From Billgrantia lactosivorans (GTDB lineage: Bacteria; Pseudomonadota; Gammaproteobacteria; Pseudomonadales; Halomonadaceae), in assembly GCF_003254665.1 (NCBI RefSeq), contig NZ_QHGY01000007.1, forward strand, positions 62,001-126,000: a stretch of 64,000 nt of DNA, read 5' to 3'. The notes beneath the pieces are model-generated. The model was not told the DNA's origin. It ran no database searches and saw nothing but the letters and a program-made list of their open reading frames with translations. The position numbers and the translations under genes are program-made. How positions within the stretch are numbered: the stretch's first letter is position 1; the number at the start of each line of letters is the position of its first letter. Shown one piece after another: positions 17,203-26,281 of this stretch.

Positions 17203-18336
17203 ATGAGTAAGACCGTGAATGACCCGCAGCGCTCTCCACGCTCTATCATTATTGGCCTGAGGCGGATGCTCAAGGCGGCCGCCCTCGGCTTAATTCTGTT
17301 CGCCTTCGGCACCTTGTTGTATCAGAGTGGTTTGGTGGAAAAGGCCTACAACGCATTAGGGAAGCAGTCGGATACAGCGCAGGGATCCTCCACACGCGAT
17401 GCAATGGAAAGTCGCCAAGCAATGCAGGCGGAGCGGGAGGCATGGCTGGCGAATGTGACCGCCGAGCCGCCGCAGGTGCCCACAGGGCCGGACGGCTATT
17501 TTGTCCCGCCCGAGGAGGATGAGCTCCCTGAGGGCCCCTTCGGTGAGTCAGTCCGCCGCGGCCACGACATCTTCGTGAATACTCCCCGATATGCTGCTCA
17601 GTACTCCGGCAATAGCCAATCTTGCGTAAATTGCCACTTGGACGCCGGACGTAAGGAAAATTCGGCCCCACTGTGGGGGGCGTACACAAAGTACCCAATG
17701 TATCGTGGCAAGAACGGGATGGTTAATACTTATCAGGAACGCATCAAGGGCTGCTTTACTTTCTCTATGAATGCCCAGGCTTCCGCAGCGGGAGGGCCGC
17801 CCCCTCTCGGCGACCAAGTCTACCTAGACCTCGAAGCTTACGCATATTGGCTTGCGAGTGGTGCGCCCACCGGCCAGACGCTGCCGGGCGCCGGCTACCC
17901 CAATGTCGCCAAGACCGAACTCGGCTACGATTACGAGCGCGGCGCCGATGTGTTTGTAGAAAATTGTGCTCTTTGCCATGGCGAGGATGGGCAAGGGCGG
18001 CATGAAGACGATGGCAGCGTGCGGTTTCCGCCGCTGTGGGGGCCGGAAGCCTACAACTGGGGCGCCGGTATGGCTCGCATCGATACAGCGGCATCATTTA
18101 TCAAGTACAACATGCCATTGGGCCAAGGCCAGACGCTGACCGATCAGGAAGCTTGGGATGTGGCTGCTTACATAAACAGTTTCGAGAGACCCAAGGATCC
18201 ACGCCAGACAGGTACGCTGGAGGAAGCGCGGCAGACTTACCACGAGAATGAACAGAGCTACTACGGTAAGGAAGTACGCGGCAGCATCTTAGGTCTTGGT
18301 GTCAGCCGCGAGCAGACGGCCGCACAAGGGGGCTGA
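17203..18336 (+). CDS. TsdA-like dihaem cytochrome c (putative thiosulfate dehydrogenase)
   Basis: 377 residues with an N-terminal membrane anchor and two haem sites, CVNCH (~141-145) and CALCH (~254). The block RIKGCFTFSMN places a lone cysteine at ~184, in the position and motif seen in TsdA-type cytochromes (COG3258), where a Cys can ligate the active haem iron. The family oxidises thiosulfate to tetrathionate or the reverse. Start 17203 has a GGAG site; the earlier in-frame ATG overlaps the preceding gene. Here it lies inside an oxidase operon, suggesting direct delivery of electrons from reduced sulfur to oxygen. Confidence 0.75.
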   Translation: MSKTVNDPQRSPRSIIIGLRRMLKAAALGLILFAFGTLLYQSGLVEKAYNALGKQSDTAQGSSTRDAMESRQAMQAEREAWLANVTAEPPQVPTGPDGYFVPPEEDELPEGPFGESVRRGHDIFVNTPRYAAQYSGNSQSCVNCHLDAGRKENSAPLWGAYTKYPMYRGKNGMVNTYQERIKGCFTFSMNAQASAAGGPPPLGDQVYLDLEAYAYWLASGAPTGQTLPGAGYPNVAKTELGYDYERGADVFVENCALCHGEDGQGRHEDDGSVRFPPLWGPEAYNWGAGMARIDTAASFIKYNMPLGQGQTLTDQEAWDVAAYINSFERPKDPRQTGTLEEARQTYHENEQSYYGKEVRGSILGLGVSREQTAAQGG

Positions 18337-18340
18337 ACCC

Positions 18341-20554
18341 ATGTCATCCATGGCAGCTAATGCTCGCGAGCTGGACCTGGAAAGCGCGCGGCGCGCTCGG
18401 CGGCTGGTGGTTTCCATCGAAGGCATGTGGTGCGCCGGCTGTGCTATGGCGGTCGAGCGGGTGATCGCCCGCATCCCCGGGGTGAGTTTTGCTAGCACCA
18501 GCTTCGCAGGCGGTAGCGCGCTGGTGCGTTGGGACAACGAGGAGTTTGACCCGGCACTTATCATCGAGCGTGTGGCTAAGCTCGGCTACCGGGTCGCGCC
18601 GCTGATCGAGGCCGACGAGATGGAGCGGCGCATCGACATGCAGGCCCGGGCGGTCTGGCTGCGCCTGTCGGTTGCGCTGTTCTTCGGCATGTGGAGCATG
18701 CTCGGCACGCTGATTCTCTACCTGGAGCCGATGGTGGCTGTCTCTATCACCGGCTACTGGCTCGGCCTGGGTGCGGTGGTAGCGGCCGTGCCGGTGATCA
18801 CTTACGCGGCTTGGCCATTTTATCGCATGGGCTGGCGCACCCTGCGCGCCGGCCTGCCGGGTATGGATGCGCTGATCTCCCTAGGCGTGCTTGCGGCGAG
18901 CGCGCTCTCGTTCTGGCAGTTGCTGCAGGGACGGGCGGAAGTCTACATCGACACTGCCACCATGCTGGTCACCTTCCTGCTTATCGGACGCCTCATCGAA
19001 TTATATGCCCGCCGTCGTAGTTCCGCTGCGGTCAACGCCCTGCGCCAAGCGGTACCGGAGACCGCAGCACTACTGCGTGCCGACGGGAGGAGCGAGGAAG
19101 TGCGGGTCAGTGAGATCCGGCCCGGTGATCTGGTAATGGTGCGGGCGGGCGAGCGCATCGGCGTTGATGGCCGCGTGGTCGAAGGTGATAGTGACATCGA
19201 TCGCGCTCTGGTGAGCGGCGAGGCGCTGCCGGTGGCGGTGAGCCCCGGCGCGAAGATAGAGGCCGGCTGCGTCAATCTCTCCAGCAAGTTATTGATCGAG
19301 GTCGGTGCTTCCTACGGCGAGCGCTTCATCGACCGCATTGGCCTGCGCATGCTCGAGCTCTCGGGAGCCAAGAGCCAGGTTGCCATATTGGCGGAGCGCT
19401 TCGCCCGCTGGCTGGTGCCGGTAGCGCTGAGCATATCCGCGCTGGCTTTCGTATATGGATACTTTGCGAGCGGCTCCTACGACGAGGCAGCGCTGCGGGC
19501 GCTTTCCGTGCTGGTGGCCGCCTGTCCCTGCGCCGTAGGGCTGGCCTTGCCGCTGGCTTATGCCACTTCCACTCAGTTCGCCGCGCATCAGGGCATGTTG
19601 TTCCGCGATCCGGGGTCGATGGAGGCGCTGGCCGGGGCACGAAGCGTCTTGTTCGACAAGACCGGAACCCTCACTAGCGGCGAGCTGGAGCTGGTCGAGG
19701 TAGTCGGCAGCGAGCGACGGCAATTGCTTCTTTGGGCGGCACAAGCCGAAGCTGGAATCGCCCATCCCATCGCTCGCGCCATCGAGGTGGCGGCGCGGCG
19801 CGAAGGGGTATCGAGCGAGCGTGGCAAGGGTGAACCGCGGCGCTTCGGTCAGGGATCGAGCTGGCATGACTTGGACAGTGGTGTCACGACGCGGGTGGGC
19901 GCCGCCGCTTGGCTGGCTGGGCAGGGGATAGTGGTTCCGTCCCTGGTGCAACCGCTGCCCGCGGGTGCGACACGGGTAGAAATAGCCCGTGATGCTCAAT
20001 GGGTGGGAGCACTGATTCTGCGCGACCGTCTGCTCCCAGATGCGATCATGGCCGTGTCGACGCTAGAGCGGGAGGGATTGACGGTCAACCTGGTCACCGG
20101 CGATCGCCACGAGACGGCCGTAGCTGTGGCCGCAGCGGTCGGGCTGGCCCCGGCCCAAGTGCGGGCAGGTTGCTTGCCGGAGGACAAGGTAACGGCGCTT
20201 GAAACCGCTACGGAACCCGCAATATTCGTCGGTGATGGTTTCAATGACTCCCTGGCGCTGGCGGCAGCTGATTGCGGTATTGCGGTCCAAGGCGCGGCGG
20301 CACCGGCGCTGGCCAGTGCCGGCGTGGTCATTACCCAAGGCGGGCTAGCGGGAGTAGTAGGCGCCTGGCGACAATCCCGTCGCACACTGCGCGTTGTACG
20401 CCAGAACCTAGGTTTATCGGTAGTTTACAATGTAGGCGTGTTGGGCTTCGCCGCCAGCGGTGCGATTCCGCCGTCAGCAGCAGCAGTGGCCATGCTCTTG
20501 AGCAGCCTGAGCGTAGTGGCAAATTCGGCGCGACTGGCGCGACCTGTACATTGA
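18341..20554 (+). CDS. Copper-translocating P1B-type ATPase (CcoI/FixI-like)
   Basis: 737 residues: N-terminal heavy-metal domain with GMWCAGC (~29-35), transmembrane ion-site CPC (~394-396), phosphorylation site DKTGTLT (Asp ~439) and hinge GDGFNDSLAL. In cbb3 operons CcoI exports Cu(I) for oxidase CuB assembly; the location 4 bp after the TsdA-like gene and the absence of other copper genes support that role. An upstream in-frame ATG at 18296 lies within the preceding gene. Last gene of the five-gene oxidase operon. Confidence 0.88.
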   Translation: MSSMAANARELDLESARRARRLVVSIEGMWCAGCAMAVERVIARIPGVSFASTSFAGGSALVRWDNEEFDPALIIERVAKLGYRVAPLIEADEMERRIDMQARAVWLRLSVALFFGMWSMLGTLILYLEPMVAVSITGYWLGLGAVVAAVPVITYAAWPFYRMGWRTLRAGLPGMDALISLGVLAASALSFWQLLQGRAEVYIDTATMLVTFLLIGRLIELYARRRSSAAVNALRQAVPETAALLRADGRSEEVRVSEIRPGDLVMVRAGERIGVDGRVVEGDSDIDRALVSGEALPVAVSPGAKIEAGCVNLSSKLLIEVGASYGERFIDRIGLRMLELSGAKSQVAILAERFARWLVPVALSISALAFVYGYFASGSYDEAALRALSVLVAACPCAVGLALPLAYATSTQFAAHQGMLFRDPGSMEALAGARSVLFDKTGTLTSGELELVEVVGSERRQLLLWAAQAEAGIAHPIARAIEVAARREGVSSERGKGEPRRFGQGSSWHDLDSGVTTRVGAAAWLAGQGIVVPSLVQPLPAGATRVEIARDAQWVGALILRDRLLPDAIMAVSTLEREGLTVNLVTGDRHETAVAVAAAVGLAPAQVRAGCLPEDKVTALETATEPAIFVGDGFNDSLALAAADCGIAVQGAAAPALASAGVVITQGGLAGVVGAWRQSRRTLRVVRQNLGLSVVYNVGVLGFAASGAIPPSAAAVAMLLSSLSVVANSARLARPVH

Positions 20555-21060
20555 GTGAAAGCTGGCATGCTAAAGATTACCAGAGACGGCTGGTTGCGGA
20601 CTGCGTGCATCAAGCGTGAGCAATGTATGCCATAGGTACGCTTAAGATATTATCCGTAAAAGAACTTTTACATTTTGCAGGTGCGGCCCACAATGAAATG
20701 GCCCACATAATTCCTTAGTATAAGGGAAGCGCAGTTCCGGTGTTAGAGATCGTCCAAGGTAGACTGCCGCAACGTGGTCGCAGTTTGGTCGCAGATAGTA
20801 GCGAATCCCCGTGTTGTGTGTAACCAGTGTAAAACTTCAAGCTATTGATTTAACGACAAAAGCCCGTAGCAAGCGCGGCCTGTATTTGGCAAAAAACGGA
20901 TTCGAAATCCGCCGCACTCATATACTTGTCGGTTCATATCCGACCGCGAGCTCTCCCATCAGGGCACGGCCAGAACAATACATGCTGGTTCCCCTGCCGA
21001 CAGAGAAGGCCAGCCAGCTCGAAGAGCTTCTGCCTCAGTAATGGAGAATCGGACGGCTAT
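20555..21060. other. Gene-poor gap containing left copy of a long direct repeat
   Basis: No convincing gene. The stretch 20775-20915 is about 85% identical by eye to 37663-37795. Around 20899-20916 there is a tRNA T-arm-like hairpin (CGGATTCGAAATCCG), but no full tRNA can be folded. Convergent-gene spacer between the CcoI ATPase and a MarR gene. Confidence 0.6.
20775..20915 (+). repeat. ~130-bp direct repeat, left copy (island flank)
   Basis: Begins GGTCGCAGATAGTAGCGAATCC and runs through ACAAAAGCCCGTAGCAAGCG to an AAATCCGC end. The second copy at 37663-37795 has the same order of blocks (GTAGCGAATCC, GTGTTGT, TGTAA, ACAAAAGCCCGTGGCAAGCG, GCGGCCTGT) with scattered substitutions and one or two small gaps. 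Both are in the same orientation and enclose the aromatic-catabolic genes. Confidence 0.8.
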
Positions 21061-21558
21061 TTATCTGCCAGGGGAGATGGATTTGCCTACTACTGGTTTA
21101 CGAATCGGTACGCGGCTAAGGTGGTTATTTTTCGTGGCTAGTTTTTGCAGTAGTTTACACAATGTTTTCTTTTCATTTTCACTTAGTGGAAAAAGCAATT
21201 CTTCTTGAGCGTTCGCCACGGCAGGTTCGGCGGAACGACGAAGACGCCTGCCTTCTTCAGTCAGAGAAACCTGCTTAGAGCGCAAATCCGCTTGACTGCG
21301 TTGCCGGGTCAATAAGCCGCGTTCCTCTAGCTTTTTAACTACAACGGCTACTGTGTTACGGTCTAGGGCGGTGTGGCTTCCCAAAGTAATTTGGTCAACT
21401 GGACCCAGCTCTTCCAATGCGGCTAGTGTAACATATTGTAGCTGGGTCAGGTTATGTTCCTCGCATTGGCGTAAGAAAATTGCCACGCTTATTTGATGGC
21501 AACGCCTCAGCAGGTTTCCTGGCATTGTGTTGGCTTGTGATAAGGGATGGCTAGCCAT
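21061..21558 (-). CDS. MarR family transcriptional regulator
   Basis: 165 residues with a winged-helix core: LTQLQYVTLAAL, DQITLGSHTALDRNTVAVVVKKLEERGLLTRQ and the wing QADLRSKQVSLTEEGR. It lies downstream of mobA on the same strand with a 122-bp AT-rich spacer that may hold its own promoter. A regulator of the aromatic hydroxylase, probably relieved by an aromatic acid, is the natural inference. Confidence 0.88.
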   Translation of the reverse strand: MASHPLSQANTMPGNLLRRCHQISVAIFLRQCEEHNLTQLQYVTLAALEELGPVDQITLGSHTALDRNTVAVVVKKLEERGLLTRQRSQADLRSKQVSLTEEGRRLRRSAEPAVANAQEELLFPLSENEKKTLCKLLQKLATKNNHLSRVPIRKPVVGKSISPGR

Positions 21559-21680
21559 GGCATTTTTTCTCTATGTTGGACATATTCCGTGGCCAATGCG
21601 ACACGGTTTACGTGATGTAATATATCTTGATAGAAATGGAAAAAATTGCATAGTGGTATGCGAAAATTGACGGCTTAGAG

Positions 21681-23630
21681 TTATTCTACATCGATCATGA
21701 AACGTTCAAAAAATGTAGCTAGTTCGTCATGAGCCTGCAGGGGCAAGACATGAGCAATATGCTGGTCAGGCCTCACGATCACCAGACAGCCGCTCTCCCG
21801 GTCGACTCCGCGCAAGTCGAAAATGTCTTGTTCGTACTTAAGATCGGGGCAGAACACCTTTTCATAATCATGGAGGCCGTAGCGTCCCTTGCGAGGCCAG
21901 AGCATCTGAGGGAAGGCATCCAGAGAGAGCTCGCGGAATCCCTGTTGGCAAATGGCGCGCAGGTCGAACACCGAGTCGATGTCGTCGCATGCAGGTGTGA
22001 ACCTACGCACCGGTGAGTCGGGTGATTCACTCAAAAACTGGCACAGCCGACTGAGGCCTGACTCCGGCGCGGTGGGGTCGCTGGCCGCCGCGAATGCGAA
22101 CAGTCGCCAGCGACCATCTGCTGTCACTGTGTGACCTAGATGCATGGGCTTGGCATCCGCCAGCCGCACAACAGGTGCAGAATGGAAACGAGTGCCAATT
22201 TCAAGACCGCTTGCTAGGTGCTGGTGGGTCGGTTCGGCGGAGATCAGTGAAGGTGAGTACTGAATGGCTGTGCCGGCGGTGAAGCGCCCCTGTTTGATGA
22301 AGTATTTTTGAAACTCTTTGGGGTCCACACCGTCACCCTTGTCCTCTGGAGAGCCCTTGGGTGGGGCACTGAACATCTTGGCGAATTCTCGATCGAAGTC
22401 GATCAGCTCCTTGGCCACGGTCTGGCGCTCGGTGGTATAGGTGTGCAAGATCTCCGGTGTGCATTTTCCTTGTAGCACCGAAGCCAGTTTCCACCCTAGA
22501 TTGAAGGTGTCGCGCATGGAGACGTTCATGCCCTGGCCCGCTTTTGGACTATGGGTGTGACAGGCGTCTCCAGCGATAAAGACATGCGGGAATCGCTTGT
22601 CAGCTTCCTCGGCAGGCACATCGTCGAACTTGTCGCAGAGGCGCTGACCGATCTCGTATACTGACCACCAAGCGATTTCCTTCACGTCTAAGGTATAAGG
22701 GTGCAGGATGCGCTGCGCCGCGGCCACCAGCTGGTCGGTGGTGATGTTGCGGCTGGCGACGCGCTCGTATTCATTGAGTTTATCTAATTCGATGTAAAAA
22801 CGCGTCAGGTAGCCGCCTTCCCGCGGTATGATCAGGACGTTTCCTGCATTGGCGGAGTGTATCGCCGCCTTCATGCGGATGTCTGGGAAGTCGGTGACTG
22901 CCAGCACATCCATCACGCCCCAGGCCTGGTTGGCGGAATCGCCCTGCAGGGAGCGTCCCAGGGACTTGCGCACCGCGCTGCGTGCGCCGTCGCAGCCCAC
23001 CACATAACGAGCCCTCACGTTTTCCACCTCGCCCTCATGAGCAGGGTCGATCCGCTCTAGTGTAACAGTTATCGGGTAGTCCTCAGCGTGTAGGGTGGCC
23101 GCCTCCGATTTGATGGGGTCGATCGACACATCAATTACGCGGCGGGAGTAGTCGGGTTCCAACTGGGTAGGAGATTTACGCATCAGCTCCAGATAGAAGT
23201 CGTGTACCCGGGCCTGGTTGAGTACTGTGTGAGGGAATTCGGAGAGACCGTCCTCGGTGTCCTGGGTACGGCCATGGCGCATGATGTTCTTGCGGTTTGC
23301 CTCATCCGGCTTCCAGAATACTGTCTCGTTGATCCAGCAGGCTTCATTGAGAACCTTATCGACGAAGCCGAAGGCATTAAACATCTCCATGGTGCGGCAG
23401 GCGATGCCATCGGCCTGGCCGAGCTTCAGCGGGCCGTCCTTTTGCTCGACGATGCGCGTCCTGATATCGGGGAACGCCGATAGTTGGGCCGCCAAGGTCA
23501 GACCAGCCGGACCGCAGCCGACGATCAGCACATCGACTTCATCGGGCAGGGTGTAGGTATTTTTAAGCTCACCGGCAGGCGCGTGGACGGTCGGGTCGCC
23601 AGTCTGGACTCCGTTGAGATGAAATTGCAT
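21681..23630 (-). CDS. FAD-dependent aromatic hydroxylase, MobA-like (3-hydroxybenzoate 4-monooxygenase)
   Basis: 649 residues, the size of 3-hydroxybenzoate 4-monooxygenase and phenol 2-monooxygenase rather than the ~390-residue PobA. FAD-binding GCGPAGLTLAAQL near residue 37, the second FAD motif with GCDGARSAVRKSLG, and the third with FIAGDACHTHSPKAGQGMNVSMRDTFNLGWKLA. The C-terminal thioredoxin-like domain is present. MobA converts 3-hydroxybenzoate to protocatechuate, the same end product as the phthalate genes downstream, which supports this specificity. An AT-rich promoter region lies at 23640-23700. Confidence 0.8.
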   Translation of the reverse strand: MQFHLNGVQTGDPTVHAPAGELKNTYTLPDEVDVLIVGCGPAGLTLAAQLSAFPDIRTRIVEQKDGPLKLGQADGIACRTMEMFNAFGFVDKVLNEACWINETVFWKPDEANRKNIMRHGRTQDTEDGLSEFPHTVLNQARVHDFYLELMRKSPTQLEPDYSRRVIDVSIDPIKSEAATLHAEDYPITVTLERIDPAHEGEVENVRARYVVGCDGARSAVRKSLGRSLQGDSANQAWGVMDVLAVTDFPDIRMKAAIHSANAGNVLIIPREGGYLTRFYIELDKLNEYERVASRNITTDQLVAAAQRILHPYTLDVKEIAWWSVYEIGQRLCDKFDDVPAEEADKRFPHVFIAGDACHTHSPKAGQGMNVSMRDTFNLGWKLASVLQGKCTPEILHTYTTERQTVAKELIDFDREFAKMFSAPPKGSPEDKGDGVDPKEFQKYFIKQGRFTAGTAIQYSPSLISAEPTHQHLASGLEIGTRFHSAPVVRLADAKPMHLGHTVTADGRWRLFAFAAASDPTAPESGLSRLCQFLSESPDSPVRRFTPACDDIDSVFDLRAICQQGFRELSLDAFPQMLWPRKGRYGLHDYEKVFCPDLKYEQDIFDLRGVDRESGCLVIVRPDQHIAHVLPLQAHDELATFFERFMIDVE

Positions 23631-23779
23631 AGAGGCCTCGACGGGTTTCGGAAAAATTAATCACTATTGTGCTTAATACATTATAACTTTGTCCGCTATT
23701 CGCAATACGACTTTTTGCTACTACCAGCTCAGCGGACCGCCCTGCTAGGCATCAGGGCTAGCCCAGGCATATTCGACCT

Positions 23780-24200
23780 TCGTCGATTTTGCTATCGCTC
23801 TTCGTCATCAAGATTGGAGTGCCGGATGGCGATCCGACAGGTATACGTCTGTTGTGAAAGGGCATTGAGGACTTTCGCAATACAGAGGGGGGCACCAAGG
23901 TATTGGGGGGATGTGCCCTCATCGGCCGTCGCTGGTGCTGGGGCGTAACGAGGAGTGCGGCCTGCGCTGCCTGTACCATGGTTGAAAGATGGTCGTCGAG
24001 GGCAATGTCCTCAAGATGGCCTCCGAGCCGACGTAATCGAAGCTGAACGAGCAGTGGCAAGCAAAAGATCTATCCGGCCTTAATAAGGCGTCGGGTGTCG
24101 TGTGGGTGCTTCATGGGCCGAACCGAGGAAAAGCCGGAGTTCACGTCCTCCGGTGTCGCTGGCGTCATAGTTATCGAGTTCTTGGCCACTGCAACAAAAG
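23780..24200 (+). pseudogene. Decayed second copy of Rieske oxygenase alpha gene
   Basis: This stretch aligns by eye with 24965-25370 of the intact oxygenase: GATGGCGATCCGA with GACGGTGATCCGA, GATGTGCCCTCATCGG, GGGCGTAACGAGGAGTGCGG, and CGAGGGCAATGTCCTC are nearly identical. Stops and frameshifts break it (CATGGTTGA where the intact gene has CATGGCTGG). Identity fades rightward. It is the residue of a tandem duplication or of a related oxygenase brought in with the cluster. Confidence 0.85.
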
Positions 24201-24229
24201 GCTAGGTCCACTAAACGCCATGGAGTCGG

Positions 24230-24545
24230 TCAAGCACGGGCCTCATTACGTGCATACAGCGATGCCACCGCTGGCCAAAGGCTGGTCTCATCCTTCGGAT
24301 GTTCAACTTCGCGAGCAATATCCGCTCGCTTGGCAACTGCTGCGTCGTCGACGAGGCGAGTCTGACCAAAGTGACAGATTAACTCACTGCGGTCGCTTAT
24401 CGCGAGGGCTTGGCGATCGGTGCGCCTGTCGAGTATGGCGAGAAGGCTTACGTGCATCAGATCCCAGGCGGCGTGATCTTCAACCTGCGGTACTAGCTGC
24501 AGAAAGTCGGCATGAAACATTGCCTGGCTGAAACCTCGGGGAGTG
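24230..24545 (+). pseudogene. Remnant of a biotin-dependent carboxyltransferase (pyruvate carboxylase/oxaloacetate decarboxylase type)
   Basis: Translated pieces, joined over at least one frameshift and two stops, read VHTAMPPLAKGWSHPS, SNIRSLGNCCVVDEASLTKVTD, AYREGLAIGAPVEYGEKAYV and HQIPGGVIFNLRY. These match the order of the carboxyltransferase (PYC_OADA) domain, including the HQxPGG motif. No intact copy lies in the window. It must be older decay than, or co-inherited with, the adjoining Rieske relic. Confidence 0.75.
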
Positions 24546-24764
24546 GCCCGCATTCGTGCCGAGTTTGGTTAACCGATCAAGGTTACTCCCCTGTCATAGT
24601 TCGTTGAGAGATGACAGCTCTGTCATGTGAGTCTAATAATTTTCCCTTCACCTCATAGCGCCATTAAATCGTGCAGCCGTGCTCCGAAAGGTTGGCTTAG
24701 GCAAGCGATGTGCAGCTTGGCGGAGGCGGGGCACGTCAGTTTTTAGAGTGCCGATACACCCAGT

Positions 24765-24780
24765 ATGCGACTTTAGTCTG
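24765..24780 (+). promoter_or_regulatory. Operator-like motif shared with the reductase promoter (ATGCGACTTTAGTC)
   Basis: The 14-mer ATGCGACTTTAGTC recurs at 35902-35915, where it is part of a full palindrome. Here it ends two bases before a TTGACA -35 box. Conservation at both ends of the catabolic cluster suggests a regulator site. Confidence 0.6.
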
Positions 24781-24781
24781 T

Positions 24782-24809
24782 TTGACATGGCCGCTTGAGG
24801 CGCTATGGT
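24782..24809 (+). promoter_or_regulatory. Predicted sigma-70 promoter of the oxygenase operon
   Basis: TTGACA at 24782-24787, 16-bp spacer, TATGGT at 24804-24809. The only good candidate in the 300 bp upstream of the oxygenase start. Confidence 0.5.
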
Positions 24810-24821
24810 TAGACATTGAAG

Positions 24822-24837
24822 TTAGATATCTAAGTAT
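24822..24837 (+). promoter_or_regulatory. Palindrome TTAGATATCTAA with shared ATATCTAAGTAT
   Basis: A perfect 12-bp palindrome just downstream of the predicted start of transcription. The overlapping 12-mer ATATCTAAGTAT is repeated at 35862-35873 ahead of the divergent reductase operon. Position suits a repressor site. Confidence 0.55.
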
Positions 24838-24886
24838 ATCGGCGAGAGCTGTTCGTGTAGCTCCCTAACCCTTGGAGACCGTGCTT

Positions 24887-26194
24887 ATGCTGACACAAGA
24901 AGAGAACGACTTGCTGTGCCGTGTTGAAGGTCATGCCCCTATGGGGCAAATCATGCGTCGTCACTGGCTGCCCGCTTGCCTATCCGAGGAAGTCGAGGAG
25001 CCAGACGGTGATCCGATACGGGTTCGACTGCTCGGTGAGGATCTGGTGGCCTTTCGCGATACCGAAGGGCGCGTGGGAGTACTAGACGAGATGTGCCCTC
25101 ATCGGCGTGCGTCGCTGGTGCTAGGGCGTAACGAGGAGTGCGGTCTGCGCTGCCTGTATCATGGCTGGAAGATGGACGTCGAGGGCAATGTCCTCGAGAT
25201 GGCGTCCGAGCCGCCGGAATCGAAGCTGACCGAGAAGGTCAAGCACAAGGCGTACCCCACCCACGAGGCGGCCGGTTTTGTTTGGGTTTACATGGGGCCA
25301 CCCGAGGAGCAGCCGGAGTTTATGCCGCCTGTGTTTCAGCCGACGCCGGAAACCAAGGTATCCATCTCCAAAGTGATTGTCGATTGCAATTGGGCCCAGA
25401 TCCTCGAGGGCGCCATCGACTCGGCACACTCCTCGAGCCTGCATTCCACCGACATGGTGCCGGCCCGTAAGGATGGCGCCGAGGCGACCGACAAGCTCTG
25501 GCTGCGTCCATCCACGGACAAGGCACCGCGTCTTCAGGTGCAGCCCACGCCGTTCGGTTTTCGCTATGCCGCGATACGTCGTCCGATCAAAGATGCAAAG
25601 ACGCATGATTACGTGCGCACCACATTGTTCATCGCGCCCTACACCGTGCAGATTCCACCGAACAACCTCTACGATATCGCGATCCTGCACGTGCCCATCG
25701 ACGACACGCATACTGCGTTCCACTTCATCGCCTGGGGCGACGCGAGCACTACGCCTGATACCGAGTCCTGGCGTAAGTTCCTCGGCACGCAGATCGGCAT
25801 CGATGTGGACAAGCATTATCGAAAGTTCCGCACCCGTGAAAACAACTATTGGCAGGATCGCCGAATCATGCAACTTGGTACAAGTTTCACCGGGATCAAG
25901 GGCATTCCCAACCAGGACATTGCGATGTGGGAAACCATGGGGCCGATTGCCGATCGTACGCACGATCGTCTCGGTGCGAGTGACTTGGCGATAGTCGAAT
26001 TCCGTCGCCAGATGGTGCAGGCCGCCAAGACTATACAGCAAGGAGGGCCAGCTATTGGCACCAAGGAGCCGCGGATTCCGCATTACAAGCTCCAGTCCTT
26101 CCAGGGCATCGTCCCTAAAGAAGAGGATTGGCGTCAATTGGGTACCGCTCCGGAAGAGGCAGAGCTGTATGACAGCGAGCCGCACCACTCCTGA
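24887..26194 (+). CDS. Rieske non-haem iron oxygenase, phthalate 4,5-dioxygenase alpha type
   Basis: 435 residues. Rieske cluster ligands CPH (~70) and CLYH with the intervening RRASLVLGR spacing; mononuclear iron site in GAIDSAHSSSLHS. This is the phthalate-dioxygenase (Pht3/OphA2) subgroup, which works as an alpha-only oxygenase with an FMN/2Fe-2S reductase. The ATG at 24887 has TTGGAG ten bases upstream. The four partner enzymes of the phthalate 4,5 route are in the same cluster. Related substrates (chlorobenzoates, pyridine dicarboxylates) cannot be excluded from sequence alone. Confidence 0.85.
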   Translation: MLTQEENDLLCRVEGHAPMGQIMRRHWLPACLSEEVEEPDGDPIRVRLLGEDLVAFRDTEGRVGVLDEMCPHRRASLVLGRNEECGLRCLYHGWKMDVEGNVLEMASEPPESKLTEKVKHKAYPTHEAAGFVWVYMGPPEEQPEFMPPVFQPTPETKVSISKVIVDCNWAQILEGAIDSAHSSSLHSTDMVPARKDGAEATDKLWLRPSTDKAPRLQVQPTPFGFRYAAIRRPIKDAKTHDYVRTTLFIAPYTVQIPPNNLYDIAILHVPIDDTHTAFHFIAWGDASTTPDTESWRKFLGTQIGIDVDKHYRKFRTRENNYWQDRRIMQLGTSFTGIKGIPNQDIAMWETMGPIADRTHDRLGASDLAIVEFRRQMVQAAKTIQQGGPAIGTKEPRIPHYKLQSFQGIVPKEEDWRQLGTAPEEAELYDSEPHHS

Positions 26195-26281
26195 CGATAG
26201 GAAATCGATACGCTGAGCCAAGGAGCAACCCATTCATGTTGCTGAGCATCCCGACTCACAGATAACAAAGCAGGAGCCCTG

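Noticed and set aside
20895..20950. tRNA T-arm-like hairpin in the left direct repeat
   Set aside because: TTCGAAA loop and stem look right, but no acceptor, D-arm or anticodon arm can be built around it.
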